DNA of 36,252 nt from Thermoplasmatales archaeon (GTDB lineage: Archaea > Thermoplasmatota > E2 > DHVEG-1). The position numbers and the translations under genes were made by a program. The DNA lies in the NCBI GenBank assembly GCA_030672305.1, contig DAOVGR010000073.1:1-36252 (forward strand). Direction: 5' to 3'. Shown here in pieces: positions 35,101-36,252 of the stretch. The notes beneath the pieces are model-generated. The model saw only the letters and a list, made by a program, of their open reading frames with translations. It made no database searches and was not told the DNA's origin. Position 1 is the stretch's first letter, and every line of letters begins with the position of its first letter.

Positions 35101-36042
35101 GTCCGAGTAACCTGGAAATATCTTTATTCTCACCCTCCAATATCCTGGTTCATCTGTAGGATAAAAAATCTCATCATCATAATAGTAATTCTCAGAGTGT
35201 AACATTGAACCGTTAGGATTATAAAGATAGATATCAAAATCAGACTGTAAAGCGTATTTTTTTACTTGCAATATAAAATGAATGTTTTGCCCTTCATTAA
35301 CATTGAATTTATACCAATCTTCTTCATCATTCATATCAAGATAACCTTCATAACTTCCTGAAGATAACAATGTAGCCGAGATGAAGCTGTCACCGGCATC
35401 ATAACCGTAATTTGCATCATTCTGCCCAGATAAAATCACGTTAAATGAATATTGTCCCTGACCTGCTCCACTAATGTAGTGTATTCTAATATACCAATAG
35501 TTAGTTTTATCTGCTTTAAATGATATTAATTCAGATGCACTGCCTGAATTTGTTGATGTTGCTCTTTCATTTTCATCTTTATCCCAGAGACCAATATCAT
35601 AATTATTTCCTGTTGGAGGAGTCATTGTAATTTCGATATCTTGACCTTTACATACTGAAAAGGAATACCAATCTTCATTATCACTGGAACTGAGTTTTCC
35701 AGTTCTTCCGCGACCTGGCCAATTATCTATCATTTCGCCTGGGTACAAAGGCAGAGAATCACTAATTTCATTTCCTGTATCCTTTTTATATCCGGCATCA
35801 TCATTGTCATCACTAATTATCACAGGAGAGGGGCTGTTCAAGTTATATGCTCCATCAAACCAAAATACGTCAGAGTCTTCACAAGTCTCGTTTATTTTTA
35901 TTTCCCCATCAATCTTTTCAATAGGAGCATTCAATATATTATTTTGTGATTCAAGATTTATTGTGCTTACCGGAAACAAGAATATTATAACTATAACCAT
36001 GGTTTTATTTAACATAATCCTCTGTTTATCCACTTTTTTCAT
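32170..36042 (-). CDS. Large secreted C25-like (gingipain-type) peptidase with two PPC-like domains
   Basis: 1290 residues; GGAGGAGGT precedes the first ATG, and a second in-frame ATG (36015) gives a shorter signal peptide (MVIVIIFLFPVSTINL). Residues 95-205 and 220-340 are two PPC-like beta domains, each with EDWYxFxV and a later WYIRIHY or WRVRIKI strand. The C-terminal third is like the gingipain fold: the catalytic His in YYGGHGTGGSG (near residue 1096) and the Cys in AIFYTSCSTGQ (near 1177), then GNAGSGLSPEE. It probably degrades protein outside the cell. No C-terminal anchor or sorting domain is seen. The middle section (about 350-1050) has no family I can name. Confidence 0.75.
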   Translation of the reverse strand: MKKVDKQRIMLNKTMVIVIIFLFPVSTINLESQNNILNAPIEKIDGEIKINETCEDSDVFWFDGAYNLNSPSPVIISDDNDDAGYKKDTGNEISDSLPLYPGEMIDNWPGRGRTGKLSSSDNEDWYSFSVCKGQDIEITMTPPTGNNYDIGLWDKDENERATSTNSGSASELISFKADKTNYWYIRIHYISGAGQGQYSFNVILSGQNDANYGYDAGDSFISATLLSSGSYEGYLDMNDEEDWYKFNVNEGQNIHFILQVKKYALQSDFDIYLYNPNGSMLHSENYYYDDEIFYPTDEPGYWRVRIKIFPGYSDIPQPTDWDYYTYGSGAYKLHFNLVSIVPDLPNPIQQPQITPIAQTFKIVNDPDSNRDEYGYLAAIPACNFLDGGDRHISPIVYTGDSTLTNWFGTVDDTTDYLLDDWNTYLDSHGKTAFQYNVPIDPIQAAAEIATQNWNSSDLAVVAIDGSDYEDSTTQVLFETKTLPRNAKVQTIPNLSFKLKKMGTSYFYPMALSSKWGAINVSIYGPFIPGGGMVHIYPSLIQLYPKFMTLTSDWWPKHSDEPRYDIYYPVTTPGIWAAGVKAPLGEWEFIITKYECHRYHIIVDDSDSVLNVKITNTQPSDLLVFLIDPQGHIRAPDIPDWNGGPINSIHEWHGIDDGNSSTPCDPWRDWNPILHTEFTAEVIHPEKGTWEAIVVPRNANGSSDIKYTITGNIRKLNQKRVNAAISAANAAVIASQEHVPLLYVKEDSVPEETQNAFATLDISKVIFVENNEIGNNVRNDLPTLEADLKSFQEIIDYIKDYPSSENYITITSLKTGDGFFAPSAMLAAYHGSPVLRICETAGKTMSSKIQNVISKNNFFGKIMDLIQKILPLRPTASSPNPTGWANRIDTWRLWGGDYYHGNRAPSQLPTYEAPISKVSNFKLLIELIKYLLSNGNRGNLPPLGMDAKRYWNEEMHNGIHEWIDSYGLDLSGPEAFVFVAPRKDIRLETHSIMMGNNSYSGHIPGGTPAYTSDIIVRNILYPALIFSNPNRDITTTQLMNYPDGDSWITNDGNQHRVETSRVIKNIFMSHRRTYDGHCLWDAHLERLNEGASVMYYGGHGTGGSGISAQYLQTENCNYPNQIWPDCWRGYMYDDWETVRNDGLRWYNSNAPNLYDFIHFKWMDQLLDNLKSNAIFYTSCSTGQHFGPLVYLDHGAVIWYGNAGSGLSPEEDLIDDWFFEDAMINGEPVGLAYSKYVWLHYRDFTTCDPTSMYGPSSMRGVATIHCIYGDPNLILYSPDWTSPSPTDSIIDD

Positions 36043-36104
36043 ACCTCCTCCAATATTATCATCAGATATAGATTATTTAAATGTTACATTTCATAGGCAC
36101 CCCA

Positions 36105-36252
36105 TTAATCCAGAGTTGGTAAAAAAGTCAATATTCCATACAATGAAAACTGTGTAAATGTAATACCACAAGCCATCGCTGGCGTAACACCTATCTCTAA
36201 CCAGTTCTTACTACTTCTTTTACTAAGACCCCAATGAGGTTTAACAAAATTA
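36105..36252 (-). CDS. C-terminal part of a hydrophobic protein (runs off right edge)
   Basis: An open frame enters from the right edge and ends at TAA (36105-36107), giving 48 residues. They include FVKPHWGLSKRSSKNWLEIG, then a hydrophobic stretch rich in Gly, Thr, Phe and Leu (ACGITFTQFSLYGILTF). It ends TLD. It may be the last membrane helix of a transport protein or the end of a secreted protein. Only the end is visible, so I assign no family. It precedes the C25-like gene on the same strand by about 60 nt. Confidence 0.45.
   Translation of the reverse strand, partial: NFVKPHWGLSKRSSKNWLEIGVTPAMACGITFTQFSLYGILTFLPTLD

Overview
The window is archaeal. It carries a thermosome (group II chaperonin), an archaeal/eukaryotic-type PheRS alpha chain with N-terminal winged-helix-like domains, Shine-Dalgarno sites of the GGAGGTGA type, and several leaderless starts about 25-33 nt downstream of a TATA box. 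A full DnaK/DnaJ/GrpE set, a multi-PAS histidine kinase, and several large exported proteins (a NosD-like beta-helix protein, an M28-like peptidase, a C25-like peptidase) fit a mesophilic or moderately thermophilic euryarchaeal-grade lineage. My best guess is Thermoplasmatota, but this is inferred from gene content only. Non-coding DNA is very AT-rich.

Layout. 0-1.4 kb: the inner part of a group II intron with a reverse transcriptase that stops before its maturase region. 1.6-6.8 kb: exported proteins, one decayed exported-protein remnant and two small genes. 6.8-8.1 kb: a gene-free stretch with a multi-stem hairpin, a 19-nt tRNA-3'-end-like sequence and a strong hairpin. 8.1-9.6 kb: a four-gene operon led by a minimal tyrosine recombinase and followed by two small membrane proteins and a soluble protein. 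9.7-11.1 kb: a three-gene operon with overlapping genes, including a HEPN-like protein. 11.3-12.2 kb: a zinc-ribbon/DUF4190-like membrane protein and a PH-like/SHOCT protein.

12.5-19.3 kb looks like an integrated plasmid or provirus. It has a leftward series of tightly packed, often overlapping small genes: ribbon-helix-helix proteins, zinc ribbons, paralogous three-TM proteins and a 517-aa multidomain protein. Upstream lies a control region with four 9-bp repeats spaced in multiples of 11 bp, followed by a second tyrosine recombinase. Several of these small genes were found by reading the strand directly.

19.4-23.4 kb: a tandem winged-helix protein, an orphan soluble histidine kinase with four PAS domains, and an IS200/IS605 element whose transposase has a stop codon exactly where the catalytic tyrosine is expected. 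23.6-24.4 kb: small genes, including a zinc ribbon and a small membrane protein.

24.7-32.1 kb is the housekeeping part: a universal stress protein, dnaJ convergent with grpE-dnaK, then the thermosome and pheS. Both major cytosolic folding systems therefore sit side by side. 32.1-36.0 kb encodes a 1290-aa secreted protein with two PPC-like domains and a C25-like His/Cys pair, and the right edge cuts through a hydrophobic protein.
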